From Chlorobium sp. (GTDB taxonomy: Bacteria > Bacteroidota > Chlorobiia > Chlorobiales > Chlorobiaceae), in the NCBI GenBank assembly GCA_005843835.1, contig SZXZ01000087.1, forward strand, positions 1 to 64,000: 64,000 bases of DNA, in the 5' to 3' direction. This document shows positions 27,299 through 36,285 of the stretch, piece after piece. The notes beneath the pieces are model-generated. The model had not been told where the DNA came from, made no database searches, and saw only the letters and a list, made by a program, of their open reading frames with translations. The translations under genes were made by a program, and so were the position numbers. Every line of letters begins with the position of its first letter. The stretch's first letter is position 1.

Positions 27299-28164
27299 GT
27301 AAGTGTAACACAGACCAATTCCTGTTTATTTTTAAGGTAATACAAATTTTCACTCTGGATGAGAAAATTGTTCAGACTGGGTTTTTCGACACCTTCTTCA
27401 AGACACGTTGTGTAGATAAGGATATCCGATCTCCAGACTTTAAGATGAGAGTGCCATGAGCCCTTGCAATCAGCCTGTTCATGTAATACTGCAATAGTAA
27501 AGTGACCTTGAACAATACATTCACTATGAATATGCCTATCAATACCTGCTCTCTGTAAAGCTTCGCCTTGCTCATTTATCACTTCCGATACAAATACAGG
27601 AAGAATAACTTTTTGTCTCTTTTCTTCCGACTCAGCTTTTTGCCTCATAGCATGTATTGTTGGACTTTCGAGTCCGAGGTGACGAATGTCTTCGCCTGTA
27701 AGAGGATCAATAAGCAGATAATGACGTTCAGGAAATCCGCCAAAAGCAGAAAGACGGTACACAAGAAACTCATTATTGATATTATCTGAAAAAATAATAT
27801 CAGACCTTGACCAAACAACCTTGTCGCTTTTAAAATCAACTGCCCATATCCCCTTATGCTCCGGGCTCTCCAATTGATGGGTATAGCAATAAACCAGATT
27901 ACTGTGCGTTGTTTCGAGCCCGACAAACCATCCTTCGCCAGCAGGTACCTGGTGAGTATGATCCATCAACAGATAATCGTCACGATCAACCTTGCCAGTG
28001 ATTTTATCAATACTGAAAAAAAGTGCCCTGCGACTTAATACAAATCGCTTTTGACCAACAAGATTGCCACTATCAGTAAACATAAGCTGCCAGATAATCG
28101 CACTATCTCCTGCATTATATCGCCAGCGAATACAAAGCTCATTGGTGGAGCTATGACCTCTCAT
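27295..28164 (-). CDS. Conserved-looking protein of unknown function (possibly DUF4905)
   Basis: A 289-residue soluble protein without signal peptide or membrane segment. It is rich in beta-strand pattern and aromatic residues ([50 protein letters not shown]), suggesting a beta-propeller-like or sandwich fold; I recall such proteins in Chlorobi and Bacteroidetes under DUF4905 but cannot verify this. It overlaps both neighbours by 4 bp (methyltransferase upstream, recombinase downstream), so it is firmly inside an operon. No catalytic motif was recognised. Confidence 0.75.
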   Translation of the reverse strand: MRGHSSTNELCIRWRYNAGDSAIIWQLMFTDSGNLVGQKRFVLSRRALFFSIDKITGKVDRDDYLLMDHTHQVPAGEGWFVGLETTHSNLVYCYTHQLESPEHKGIWAVDFKSDKVVWSRSDIIFSDNINNEFLVYRLSAFGGFPERHYLLIDPLTGEDIRHLGLESPTIHAMRQKAESEEKRQKVILPVFVSEVINEQGEALQRAGIDRHIHSECIVQGHFTIAVLHEQADCKGSWHSHLKVWRSDILIYTTCLEEGVEKPSLNNFLIQSENLYYLKNKQELVCVTLT

Positions 28165-28865
28165 GTATTGTTTATTTCCCTTGTCATTCTATAAATATTT
28201 ACCGTAACCTCTTTTGAGCCTGCAGAATATTTTCTTGGAAAGGAAGTTATTGAAAAATTATTTTCAGCTGAAAGTTCAAGAAATTGCTCGGCGAGGCGTC
28301 TTCGCGGGTCGGCAATATAAGCTGATCCACCGGGTTTAAGAAGTTTATCAATTGCTGTTACTATAGGAAGCAGATTAACCCTTTCATATAGCACATCAGC
28401 TGCAAATAAGAGATCAAACTGTTCACCGCACTTAACCATCCTCCAGTCGAGTTTTTCGATGTCTAGAGTTACCCCGTTTTTCAATGCATTATATCGTACA
28501 AAACGAAGGGCTTCCATCGAATAGTCTGTAGTCAGAACACTTGCACCTTTACTGGCTGCAACTGTTGACGCCATGCCCACTCCGGAGCCTATTTCTATGA
28601 CACGAAGACCATTAAGTACAAGTTCTTCAGCAATAAATGAAGAAAGAGTTATTGCTGAAGGCCAGATTTCCGCCCAGTAAGGCATCTGTTCATCCTTAAC
28701 AAAATCTTCGGGAGATATTCTATCAAGAAGAGCATAACTATCAATGACGCTCAAAAAACTGAACGGAAGCGTCCCGAAGGTATAGTGTGTTTCAGAAAGA
28801 TCATACTCTGCTGCCAGAGCTTTATAAAGCAACTGTAAATCCGAGTCTTCCCCATTACTGAACAT
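28161..28865 (-). CDS. Class I SAM-dependent methyltransferase
   Basis: A 234-residue Rossmann-fold methyltransferase. Motif I is VIEIGSGVGMASTVAA, followed by LTTDYSMEALRF, DWRMVKCGEQFDLLFAADVLY (motif IV) and LLKPGGSAYIADPRR. The layout, with an N-terminal segment mentioning DQMPYWAEIWPSAITLS-like residues, matches the family that includes METTL21-type and ETFB lysine methyltransferases, so a protein substrate is possible. It is the first gene of the minus-strand run and overlaps the next by 4 bp. The substrate is unknown. Confidence 0.82.
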   Translation of the reverse strand: MFSNGEDSDLQLLYKALAAEYDLSETHYTFGTLPFSFLSVIDSYALLDRISPEDFVKDEQMPYWAEIWPSAITLSSFIAEELVLNGLRVIEIGSGVGMASTVAASKGASVLTTDYSMEALRFVRYNALKNGVTLDIEKLDWRMVKCGEQFDLLFAADVLYERVNLLPIVTAIDKLLKPGGSAYIADPRRRLAEQFLELSAENNFSITSFPRKYSAGSKEVTVNIYRMTREINNT

Positions 28866-29056
28866 ATGTATATTACCTGCCTTTTATTTCAAAAAGCGCG
28901 TGCTTATTTCTGCTGATTTGCATGCGGGAAGCACTTGTGATCAACAAAAAATCCTGTTAATCTACCAATAAATTGCCATGGATTTCTATTTTGCATCGAA
29001 AAGCACTCTCTTGCTCATAAATACCTTTTATAACACATCAATCAAAATGACAACCG

Positions 29057-29401
29057 ATGAAAAACGAAATCCTTGAGATTTTCGATAATACCTATCCCGA
29101 CAGGGACTATACTATCGAAATTATCAATCCGGAATTTACCTCTGTCTGTCCTAAAACTGGGCTACCGGATTTTGGAACCATAACGATACGCTATGTTCCA
29201 GATAAAAGCTGTGTAGAGCTTAAATCTCTGAAATATTATTTTCTCGAGTATCGCAATGCAGGAATTTTTTATGAAAACATCACTAATAAGATTCTTGACG
29301 ACCTTGTCAGCGTCCTTCAGCCAAGATCACTGAGTGTGATAACAGAATGGAAAGCAAGAGGCGGTATTACCGAAACTGTTACCGTACACTATAGCGTTTG
29401 A
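29057..29401 (+). CDS. queF: NADPH-dependent 7-cyano-7-deazaguanine reductase (short type)
   Basis: Reduces preQ0 to preQ1 in queuosine synthesis. The 114-residue T-fold protein has the catalytic Cys31 in [14 protein letters not shown] with Asp38, the substrate-binding Glu54 in [11 protein letters not shown], and the [12 protein letters not shown] segment. The short single-domain type is usual outside the proteobacteria. It stands alone between divergent and convergent neighbours; I saw no preQ1 riboswitch upstream. A two-way terminator follows. Confidence 0.95.
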   Translation: MKNEILEIFDNTYPDRDYTIEIINPEFTSVCPKTGLPDFGTITIRYVPDKSCVELKSLKYYFLEYRNAGIFYENITNKILDDLVSVLQPRSLSVITEWKARGGITETVTVHYSV

Positions 29402-29411
29402 CGATAGAATA

Positions 29412-29448
29412 AAAAAAAGCCTCAGAGGATCTGTCAGAGGCTTTTTTT
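29412..29448. terminator. Bidirectional terminator between queF and pscC
   Basis: AAAAAAAGCCTC (from 29412) pairs with GAGGCTTTTTTT (29437-29448), so there is an A run on one side and a T run on the other. It serves the convergent genes queF and pscC. Confidence 0.88.
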
Positions 29449-29484
29449 ATAAACAATTGAATACCCTGAAGGAATAAGCGGTTA

Positions 29485-30126
29485 TCAGAACTTATTCTCT
29501 AAGTATATAACAATGGATTTAGCTTCATCCGGCGTTATACCGGAACCTGCATTAGTCTGCATGCGATTTACAACAACATCGACTTTTCCTGTTTTCTTGT
29601 ACTTGGTTCTGAAGGCATCCTGAACAGATGAAAGAGTATGACATTTGTTGCAACGACCATCTGTGAGAGTTTTGGCTGCTGCAAAGTCAAACCCGGCAGG
29701 CACTGGTTTAGCCTTTATACCAGATGCTGGTTTTTCCAGGAAAGCAGTGAGTTCTTTGACGGAGCGGATGTATTTACCGTCAAGAGTAGTGGTGCGACCC
29801 GTAGTTGACAGTAAAATACCTGAAGGTCTTAGCCAAAGCAAAGCAAACATAACTGCGACAATGGCAATAATGCTGAGGGGAAAACTTAAAAACCACTTGT
29901 CGCTTATTCTTGATGACATTTTGCCTAGTCCCATAATTATGAGAGAGGCACAAAAGATCAAAGAAAACCAGCCCGCAAAGGAACGTAACGGAGTCAAGAT
30001 TACTGAAATGTTTTCAGCCGGCACCTTGTACCCGGTTAGAAAAGACAACCCGAAAAACAAAGCCCCCATTAAGACAGCCCCGCCTAATGCTACAGCAATA
30101 AGCTTACCATTTGATTTGTTGTCCAT
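29485..30126 (-). CDS. pscC: Reaction-centre membrane cytochrome c (PscC, cytochrome cz)
   Basis: The electron donor to P840 in the green sulfur bacterial type I reaction centre. From MDNKSNGK the protein has 213 residues: three transmembrane helices (about 9-31, 50-69, 78-100), a flexible polar linker with RTTTLDGKYIRSV, then a mono-haem domain with CNKCH at 159-163 and a likely axial Met189 (VNRMQ). This plan, with three helices first and the haem domain at the C-terminus, is distinctive for PscC. An in-frame extension to 30216 lacks a ribosome site and is not used. The other reaction-centre genes (pscA, pscB, pscD) are not nearby. Confidence 0.9.
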   Translation of the reverse strand: MDNKSNGKLIAVALGGAVLMGALFFGLSFLTGYKVPAENISVILTPLRSFAGWFSLIFCASLIIMGLGKMSSRISDKWFLSFPLSIIAIVAVMFALLWLRPSGILLSTTGRTTTLDGKYIRSVKELTAFLEKPASGIKAKPVPAGFDFAAAKTLTDGRCNKCHTLSSVQDAFRTKYKKTGKVDVVVNRMQTNAGSGITPDEAKSIVIYLENKF

Positions 30127-30375
30127 GACAGGTAATGAATTAGGTGTTAGTGGCTTACCCAAAAAATTATAGAGTAAAGATAAGCATAAATTGTAAAGGG
30201 GGCAAACAGAAACCATAAAAAGGTGTGTTTACATTCACTATCTGCTTAAACTTGGGAAGCATATCAATCATGATGATGAATCAGGTCATGGCAAGAATAA
30301 CATTATTTGTAACTCACTTATTATTTTCGAATACTTTATAAAATGACGAATTAAAACCCGGAATTGGTTTTCAAT

Positions 30376-33144
30376 ATGATAACAACAGCCAGCAGTATTA
30401 TCGATTTTGAAAAAGCTGAACGCGATTTCATGTTTCTTCTCCAATGTTTTCAAGAGGTACTTCGTGACCTTGGAGAAAATATACTTGCCGACCACCTCCC
30501 CTGTCAGAATACCGGAATGGAGATTGAAAACTATCCAAGTTCCGAACGCACCCTTCAGGCCTTTTCAATTTTTTTTCAACTGCTTAACATGGCCGAAGAA
30601 AACTCTGCTGCACAAAATCGGCGTGCTCTCGAAGCAGAACACGGATTATCGCATCTTACCGGACTTTGGGGCAAAACTCTTTTAAGACTCAAGGAACTTG
30701 GCATATCGGAAACCACAATTTGTTTTTTACTGCCGGAGGTTGCCATCAATGCCGTGTTAACTGCACATCCAACCGAGGCAAAACGAAAAACAGTTCTTGA
30801 ACAGCACCGCCAACTTTACCTGCTTTTGGTGAAACGTGAAAACCAAATGTGGACTCCCCTAGAACAGTTCGAAATCCGAAACGAGATCAAGGTCGTCCTC
30901 GAAAGATTATGGCGAACAGGAGAAATCCTCGTCGAAAAACCACAGGTATCAGCCGAAAGGAGAAACGTAATTCACTATCTCAACAATATTTTTTCTGAAG
31001 TTCTCCCTATGCTTGACAAACGTCTCGTACAGGCATGGAATGCCACAGGATATAATACTGCCAAGCTTTCTGACCCCCGCAATCTGCCCCGCATCAGCTT
31101 TGGAAGCTGGGTTGGAGGCGACCGTGATGGACATCCACTTGTAACCGAAAGTGTAACCAAAGAAACACTTGGTGATATGCGACTTAACGCGCTTACGCTT
31201 GTCAAACGTCATCTCAGTGAACTTGCATCAAAATTAAGCCTTTCCGAAAGACTCCAATCACCTGGAGAGAAACTGGCTTTTCGAGTTGACAGCCTCACAA
31301 GTAAGCTTGGAAATACCGGTTTTGAAGCATTTCATAGAAACCGTCACGAGCCCTGGCGACAGTTTTTGAACCTTATGATTGCGTCACTGCCGTTTGAAGC
31401 CGATATAGCTGATACTACTACTTTGGATAGCGAACCTTGCCGGTACATCAGTTCCGCAGAACTCCTTGAGGATCTTTCGCTTTTAAGAGATTCATTACTG
31501 GCTGCTGGCGCCCAACATATTGCTGACATGGAAGTTGCGCCAGTATTCAGAATAGTGCAGACATTTGGATTCCATCTTGGGTCACTTGATATCCGTCAAA
31601 ACAGCCATGTCCATGAACTGGCCTTGTCACAACTTATGAACGCAGCCGGGATGAACGGAAGTGAATTTCTGGAATGGGACGAATTTGCAAAAAGAACCTT
31701 TCTTGATAGAGAACTTCAGTCCCCCAGACCATTTACCCATCCCGACATGACTGCCGGCGCCGAAGCTGAAACAGTCCTTTCTTGTTTCAGGGTTTTGGTG
31801 AATCATACAAAACGTTACGGATCCGATGCACTTGGCTCTCTTATCGTCAGCATGACAAGAAACACTTCTGACCTGCTTATAGTCTATCTTTTTGCCAGGG
31901 AAGTCGGGCTGATGACTCCAACAGTTAATGGAGATGCCTGTCTACTCCCTGTCGTCCCGCTTTTTGAAACCATTGACGATCTTAAAAAAAGCCACGTGAT
32001 ACTCCAGGAATTTCTCCAGCACCCTGTTACACAAAGAAGTCTTGAGTACCAGAAAAACACAAACGGAAATATAAGAACGATCCAGAAGGTCATGATCGGC
32101 TATAGTGACAGCAACAAGGACGGTGGAATTTTTTCAAGCACCTGGACACTTTATCGTGCACAGGAAGCATTGCTGAAAGCTGCCGAACAAAACAATACTG
32201 ACATTCTTTTTTTTCATGGCAGGGGTGGAAGTATCAGCCGGGGAGCCGGACCCACTCATCGCTTTATAAGAGCGCAACCGCATGGTTCTTTTAATGCTGG
32301 TATGTCTTTTACCGAACAAGGCGAAACCATAGCACAAAAGTATGCCAACCGCATCAGTGCGGTCTATAATCTCGAGCTCTTTATGGCTGGAGCAACTGAA
32401 GCCCTCATCAGGCAGAGAAACAACGAAAAAAGAGCTCACCCTCTCGAGCCTGTAATGGACATGCTGTCTGAAATAAGCAACCAGACATACCGAAATCTCA
32501 TCAACACTGAAGGATTTCTGACTTTTTTTCTTCAAGCCACACCTATTGACATTATTGAATCAACAAGAATAGGATCCCGACCTTCTCGAAGAAGTGGAAA
32601 AACAAGCCTTGAAGACCTTCGTGCCATCCCTTGGGTTTTCAGTTGGAATCAGGCACGTTTTTCGCTTTCAGGATGGTACGGTGTTGGCTCGGCGCTTGAA
32701 TACCTTCAGAAGAATTCTCCTGAAACATTTGAGGAAATTCGAGCCCGAAGCCACGCATGGCCTCCCTTACGATATATTATCAGCAATGCAGATACCAGCC
32801 TGGCATCTGCAGATCTTTTCATAATGCGACAGTATGCGTCACTTGTTAATGACAGTGATACCAGAGAACGTATTTTCAGCTTGATAGAAGAAGAATACCA
32901 TCGGACAAAAATACAGATTGAATTACTGTTTGGAGAACATCTTGAAACCCAGCGCCTTAATGTCAATAAATTTATAGCACTGCGTCGAGAAGGACTTAAT
33001 ATGCTTCACCATCAGCAAATCAAACTCCTTAAACAATGGAGGATACTTCAGTATTCTGCTAAACAGACAGAGTCTGACTCCCTGTTGATGGAACTTTTTC
33101 TGACAGTAAATGCCATATCAGGTGGATTGCGTACAACAGGTTAA
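30376..33144 (+). CDS. ppc: Phosphoenolpyruvate carboxylase
   Basis: Carboxylates PEP to oxaloacetate, the anaplerotic entry that works beside the reductive TCA cycle. The 922-residue length is normal for the bacterial enzyme. Catalytic segments: LTAHPTEAKRKTV (catalytic His), GSWVGGDRDGHPLVT, GYSDSNKDGGIFSS, and the mobile loop FFHGRGGSISRGAGP; the C-terminus NAISGGLRTTG is the canonical end. The ATG at 30376 is preferred over an in-frame TTG at 30364. It diverges from pscC with about 250 bp between the two starts. Confidence 0.96.
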   Translation: MITTASSIIDFEKAERDFMFLLQCFQEVLRDLGENILADHLPCQNTGMEIENYPSSERTLQAFSIFFQLLNMAEENSAAQNRRALEAEHGLSHLTGLWGKTLLRLKELGISETTICFLLPEVAINAVLTAHPTEAKRKTVLEQHRQLYLLLVKRENQMWTPLEQFEIRNEIKVVLERLWRTGEILVEKPQVSAERRNVIHYLNNIFSEVLPMLDKRLVQAWNATGYNTAKLSDPRNLPRISFGSWVGGDRDGHPLVTESVTKETLGDMRLNALTLVKRHLSELASKLSLSERLQSPGEKLAFRVDSLTSKLGNTGFEAFHRNRHEPWRQFLNLMIASLPFEADIADTTTLDSEPCRYISSAELLEDLSLLRDSLLAAGAQHIADMEVAPVFRIVQTFGFHLGSLDIRQNSHVHELALSQLMNAAGMNGSEFLEWDEFAKRTFLDRELQSPRPFTHPDMTAGAEAETVLSCFRVLVNHTKRYGSDALGSLIVSMTRNTSDLLIVYLFAREVGLMTPTVNGDACLLPVVPLFETIDDLKKSHVILQEFLQHPVTQRSLEYQKNTNGNIRTIQKVMIGYSDSNKDGGIFSSTWTLYRAQEALLKAAEQNNTDILFFHGRGGSISRGAGPTHRFIRAQPHGSFNAGMSFTEQGETIAQKYANRISAVYNLELFMAGATEALIRQRNNEKRAHPLEPVMDMLSEISNQTYRNLINTEGFLTFFLQATPIDIIESTRIGSRPSRRSGKTSLEDLRAIPWVFSWNQARFSLSGWYGVGSALEYLQKNSPETFEEIRARSHAWPPLRYIISNADTSLASADLFIMRQYASLVNDSDTRERIFSLIEEEYHRTKIQIELLFGEHLETQRLNVNKFIALRREGLNMLHHQQIKLLKQWRILQYSAKQTESDSLLMELFLTVNAISGGLRTTG

Positions 33145-33537
33145 CAGGTTTCATTATAAACTCGATTTCGAGGGTTTGTAATTTATGGGTATACACCGGA
33201 GTGCTGTTTTGGCATAGCAATACAATCGCTACATAAACCATCATGTATTTGGTGAAATCCCAAACAAAGACCATTAGAAAAAATGATATTTGTTATTTGC
33301 ATTTAACTTCATTTTACTGGTAATTTCTGTCTATTTTTTTTATCAACCCACCCTAACTTCAAAGATTTACTCTAAAATTTGCTTTTTATAAAGCGACAAA
33401 AGTCTCAAGACACTTCCTTAGTTCAGTTGTAAATTCTTACAATTCTATATACTATAAATCATCTTTCTTAGGATAATTACATTCATCATACTTCATTAAA
33501 AAGTATTATTGCCGCTCATTGTACCATCTTTTCTTCA

Positions 33538-33653
33538 GGTTATGTATACACCATAACTAATGATTCAGGCAATAATTGAATTACTTCATTGTAAAAGGCA
33601 TTAACGATTTCATAAGCTTTATGGGTTATGAATATTTCTACGCCATAACTCCG
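33538..33653. repeat. Pair of GTTATG...CATAAC inverted repeats
   Basis: Two hairpin-forming units share the arms GTTATG and CATAAC, each with a flanking G before and T after, with loops of 7 and 13 bases. A third related palindrome, CATAAGCTTTATG, lies just before the second unit. Confidence 0.6.
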
Positions 33654-33884
33654 TGAAAGAGGCTCCGTATAGATTACATGGGTTTCCTTTGATGACTATG
33701 TTCATCTTTACATTCAATCTGTGATATGCGCTTAATGATGTTAACTCTAAGCATATATAAAAGAATAAAACATTATTAATATTTTGGCTGAACATACAAG
33801 GATAACTAAACAGGATTATGACATGATAATCTGAAATAAGGTTGAACAGTATTTTACGGACTGTAATTTTTCCTATTTCACAAT

Positions 33885-33893
33885 TGTGGATAA
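33885..33893 (-). promoter_or_regulatory. Perfect DnaA box
   Basis: The reverse strand reads TTATCCACA, the exact E. coli consensus. It is a single box; the cluster of boxes expected of an origin is not seen, so it may be a titration or regulatory site, or chance in AT-rich DNA. Confidence 0.4.
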
Positions 33894-33979
33894 TTGAGAG
33901 TTATTTTACCAGAATATATTTTTCTTATAAAGTATTTGATATTGTTTGTTTATTTTTTTCTTACATTCTGTCATAGTTT

Positions 33980-34003
33980 ACCTCTTAATAAAGGAGGTTT
34001 TTT
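33980..34003 (+). terminator. Hairpin with T run before the H-NS-like gene
   Basis: The arms ACCTC (33980-33984) and GAGGT (33994-33998) enclose a 9-base loop and run into six T residues. It ends 25 bases before the ATG at 34029. No gene upstream needs this terminator, so it may be a leader attenuator of the following gene. Confidence 0.55.
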
Positions 34004-34028
34004 ATAACCCATTATAAATAAATAAAAT

Positions 34029-34343
34029 ATGTCATCAACAAAACTTTCGGAAATCAAATCTCAAATAGCTGAGCTTCAAAAAGAGGCTGATGAAATTATC
34101 AAAAACGAACGTATAGCGATAATTAAAGAGATCAAAGATAAACTTGATAACTTCAATATTACAGTTGAAGAACTTCAGCGTAAGGGAAAACCAGCTAAAT
34201 CTTCTTCAGCAAAAAGCCCTTCAGTTATTAAGTACAGAAAAAGCGAAACTGAATATTGGGTTGGCAGAGGACCAAAGCCGGGTTGGGTAAAAGATGTTGA
34301 GAAAAAAGGTGAAAGTATTGAGCAATATAGATTACCAGAATAA
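34029..34343 (+). CDS. H-NS-like nucleoid protein
   Basis: A 104-residue protein with the H-NS plan: an N-terminal coiled coil for oligomerisation (about 1-50, MSSTKLSEIKSQIAELQKEADE), a flexible linker rich in Lys and Ser (52-66), and a C-terminal DNA-binding domain with YWVGRGPKPGW at 76-86, the W-x-GRG-x-x-P-x-W core that inserts in the AT minor groove. H-NS homologues silence AT-rich foreign DNA in proteobacteria; in green sulfur bacteria the role is untested. It is monocistronic, between a leader hairpin and a strong terminator. Confidence 0.85.
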   Translation: MSSTKLSEIKSQIAELQKEADEIIKNERIAIIKEIKDKLDNFNITVEELQRKGKPAKSSSAKSPSVIKYRKSETEYWVGRGPKPGWVKDVEKKGESIEQYRLPE

Positions 34344-34368
34344 ATACTGTTTTACTTGGGAATTGGTT

Positions 34369-34404
34369 CAAAAGAGGCTTTTTAAAAAAGCCTCTTTTGT
34401 TTTC
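34369..34404 (+). terminator. Terminator after the H-NS-like gene
   Basis: Fifteen-base arms, CAAAAGAGGCTTTTT and its complement ending GCCTCTTTTG, with almost no loop, followed by TTTT. Confidence 0.85.
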
Positions 34405-34616
34405 TCATAAATATCCCTGTTGATAAGCATCAACTTGAATGTGTTGCGTTTTTTTTGACTCCCCTCTTTTTCCAATTCTTCCACAACAGCATCGTTGTGA
34501 CAATCTCTGGTCGCTCATAATTAATAATACAAAATAACCCTCAAGAATATATGAAATAATAGCGTACTTTACACGCAAGACTTGACGTATATAAAAAGTT
34601 GTTAACGGATTTATTT

Positions 34617-36173
34617 ATGCTCTCAACCCTCAACGCCGCTGCTTTAATGGGTATAGATGCTCTTAGAGTCACGGTTGAAACCAATGTATCAGGGGGGATT
34701 CCATCATTCACTGTCGTAGGGCTTCCGGACAATGCTATCAGAGAGAGCAGGGAAAGAATTCTCACGGCCATCAGAAATTCAGGATTCACAATTCCCCCGA
34801 AAAAAATCACAGTAAACCTCGCACCTGCTGATATAAAGAAGGAAGGAACTGCATTTGATCTTCCAATAGCAATCGGACTACTCGGATCGCTTCAACTTAT
34901 AAGTATTCAATTCGAAGATTTACTGATAATGGGTGAGCTTGCCCTTGACGGTTCGGTAAGAAGAATTAACGGTGCGCTCCCTGTTGCTATTATGGCAGGA
35001 AAAGAACATATAAAGCGCTTGATCGTCCCTCTTTCGAACGCACCAGAAGCTGCTGTTGCGGTTTCTGCATCTCTTTCCGGCATAGAAGTTTTCGGGGTCA
35101 AAACCCTTAATGAGACAGTTGCATTAATAAACGGAAATACTCAGCATGCCCCGATAACGGTTAACATCGAAGAGCTTTTCAACCTTGAAGAGGAATACTC
35201 TGTTGACTTTTCAGATATAAAGGGACAGGGAGCTGCAAAAAAAGCCCTTGAAATTGCGGCTGCCGGTGGACATAATGTTATAATGATAGGACCGCCTGGT
35301 AGCGGAAAAACTATGCTGGCAAAAGGGTTACCGGGTATTTTACCCCCGCTGAGTTTTGAAGAGTCCCTTGAAACAACAAAAATCTATTCGGTCGCAAACA
35401 TGCTTGAAAAAGATATGCCACTGATGGTTACAAGGCCATTCCGCAACCCTCACCATACAACAAGCAATGTGGCTCTGATCGGTGGAGGGTCAACAGCTAA
35501 ACCTGGAGAAGTCAGCCTTGCTCATAACGGAATCCTTTTTCTTGATGAACTGCCGGAATTTACCCGGAATGCTTTAGAGGTTCTTCGTCAACCCCTCGAA
35601 GATCGGGAGGTTACCGTTTCGAGAATTTCTGTAACCACAAAGTACCCGGCAGGCTTTATGCTGATTGCTGCCATGAACCCAAGCCCTGCAGGGGCTTTAA
35701 AAGATTGTGACGGTAATCTTACAGCACCTCCTCAACAGATTCAACGTTATCTTGCTAAAATATCCGGACCATTACTCGATCGAATAGATATACATATTGA
35801 TGTTCCAAAAGTTGAAAATACTGACCTGTTTTCAACCTCATCATCCGAAAGCTCCAAAACTATCCGTGAGAGAGTCATACGTGCAAGAAAAATCCAGTTG
35901 GAACGATTTACCTCCCTGCAAGGTCCAAAAATATATACCAATGCACAAATGAACACTAAACTGATCAAAATGTTCTGCAAGCTAGAAAAACAGAGTTCAC
36001 TCAAACTTATGGAAGCTATGAATAAAATGAATCTATCTGCAAGGGCACACGACCGGATTCTGAAAGTCAGCCGAACAATTGCAGACCTTGAGGGCTCCGA
36101 ACAGATTGCAATGAAGCATCTTATCCAAGGAATTCAATATCGAAACCTTGACCGGGATTTCTGGAGCTTCTAA
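34617..36173 (+). CDS. comM: YifB/ComM-family AAA+ ATPase (Mg-chelatase-like)
   Basis: A 518-residue protein: an N-terminal Lon-like S16 domain (LNAAALMGIDALRVTVET to GALPVAIMAGKE), a Mg-chelatase-type AAA+ core with Walker A GPPGSGKT near residue 225 and Walker B ILFLDELPEF near 307, the RPFRNPHHTTSNVALIGGG segment, and the C-terminal lid ending IQYRNLDRDFW. ComM is a hexameric branch-migration helicase that aids integration of transforming DNA. Despite the domain name it is not part of bacteriochlorophyll synthesis. The ATG at 34617 fits the family start better than the in-frame TTG at 34599. Confidence 0.93.
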   Translation: MLSTLNAAALMGIDALRVTVETNVSGGIPSFTVVGLPDNAIRESRERILTAIRNSGFTIPPKKITVNLAPADIKKEGTAFDLPIAIGLLGSLQLISIQFEDLLIMGELALDGSVRRINGALPVAIMAGKEHIKRLIVPLSNAPEAAVAVSASLSGIEVFGVKTLNETVALINGNTQHAPITVNIEELFNLEEEYSVDFSDIKGQGAAKKALEIAAAGGHNVIMIGPPGSGKTMLAKGLPGILPPLSFEESLETTKIYSVANMLEKDMPLMVTRPFRNPHHTTSNVALIGGGSTAKPGEVSLAHNGILFLDELPEFTRNALEVLRQPLEDREVTVSRISVTTKYPAGFMLIAAMNPSPAGALKDCDGNLTAPPQQIQRYLAKISGPLLDRIDIHIDVPKVENTDLFSTSSSESSKTIRERVIRARKIQLERFTSLQGPKIYTNAQMNTKLIKMFCKLEKQSSLKLMEAMNKMNLSARAHDRILKVSRTIADLEGSEQIAMKHLIQGIQYRNLDRDFWSF

Positions 36174-36285
36174 TTAACCAACTAAAGCATCAGGAAATAA
36201 AAAGCTTAAAAAAATGCTTTCTGTCTGCATATATTTACACTCCAGTTACGATTTATAAAGAAAAAAATCATATGGAGCACCATTC

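Larger units (their letters stand above)
33145..34028. other. AT-rich non-coding region with inverted repeats and a DnaA box
   Basis: About 880 bp with no credible gene on either strand. It holds several short perfect inverted repeats: TTGTAA/TTACAA (33427-33442), GTTATG/CATAAC twice (33539-33557 and 33625-33649), CATAA/TTATG (33611-33623) and GATTAT/ATAATC (33814-33831). It also has one exact DnaA box on the reverse strand (TGTGGATAA, 33885-33893). The last part holds a hairpin with a T run just before the H-NS-like gene. It could be a regulatory region, a decayed gene or an unrecognised RNA; no choice is possible by eye. Confidence 0.6.

Noticed and set aside
28866-29056. Possible preQ1 riboswitch before queF
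   Set aside because: The region has short complementary pieces (AAGC/GCTT) but not the conserved preQ1 aptamer core or an adjacent terminator or masked ribosome site.
33059-33274. 71-codon hydrophobic frame on the minus strand
   Set aside because: It overlaps the end of ppc by about 85 bp, has no ribosome site and resembles no family.
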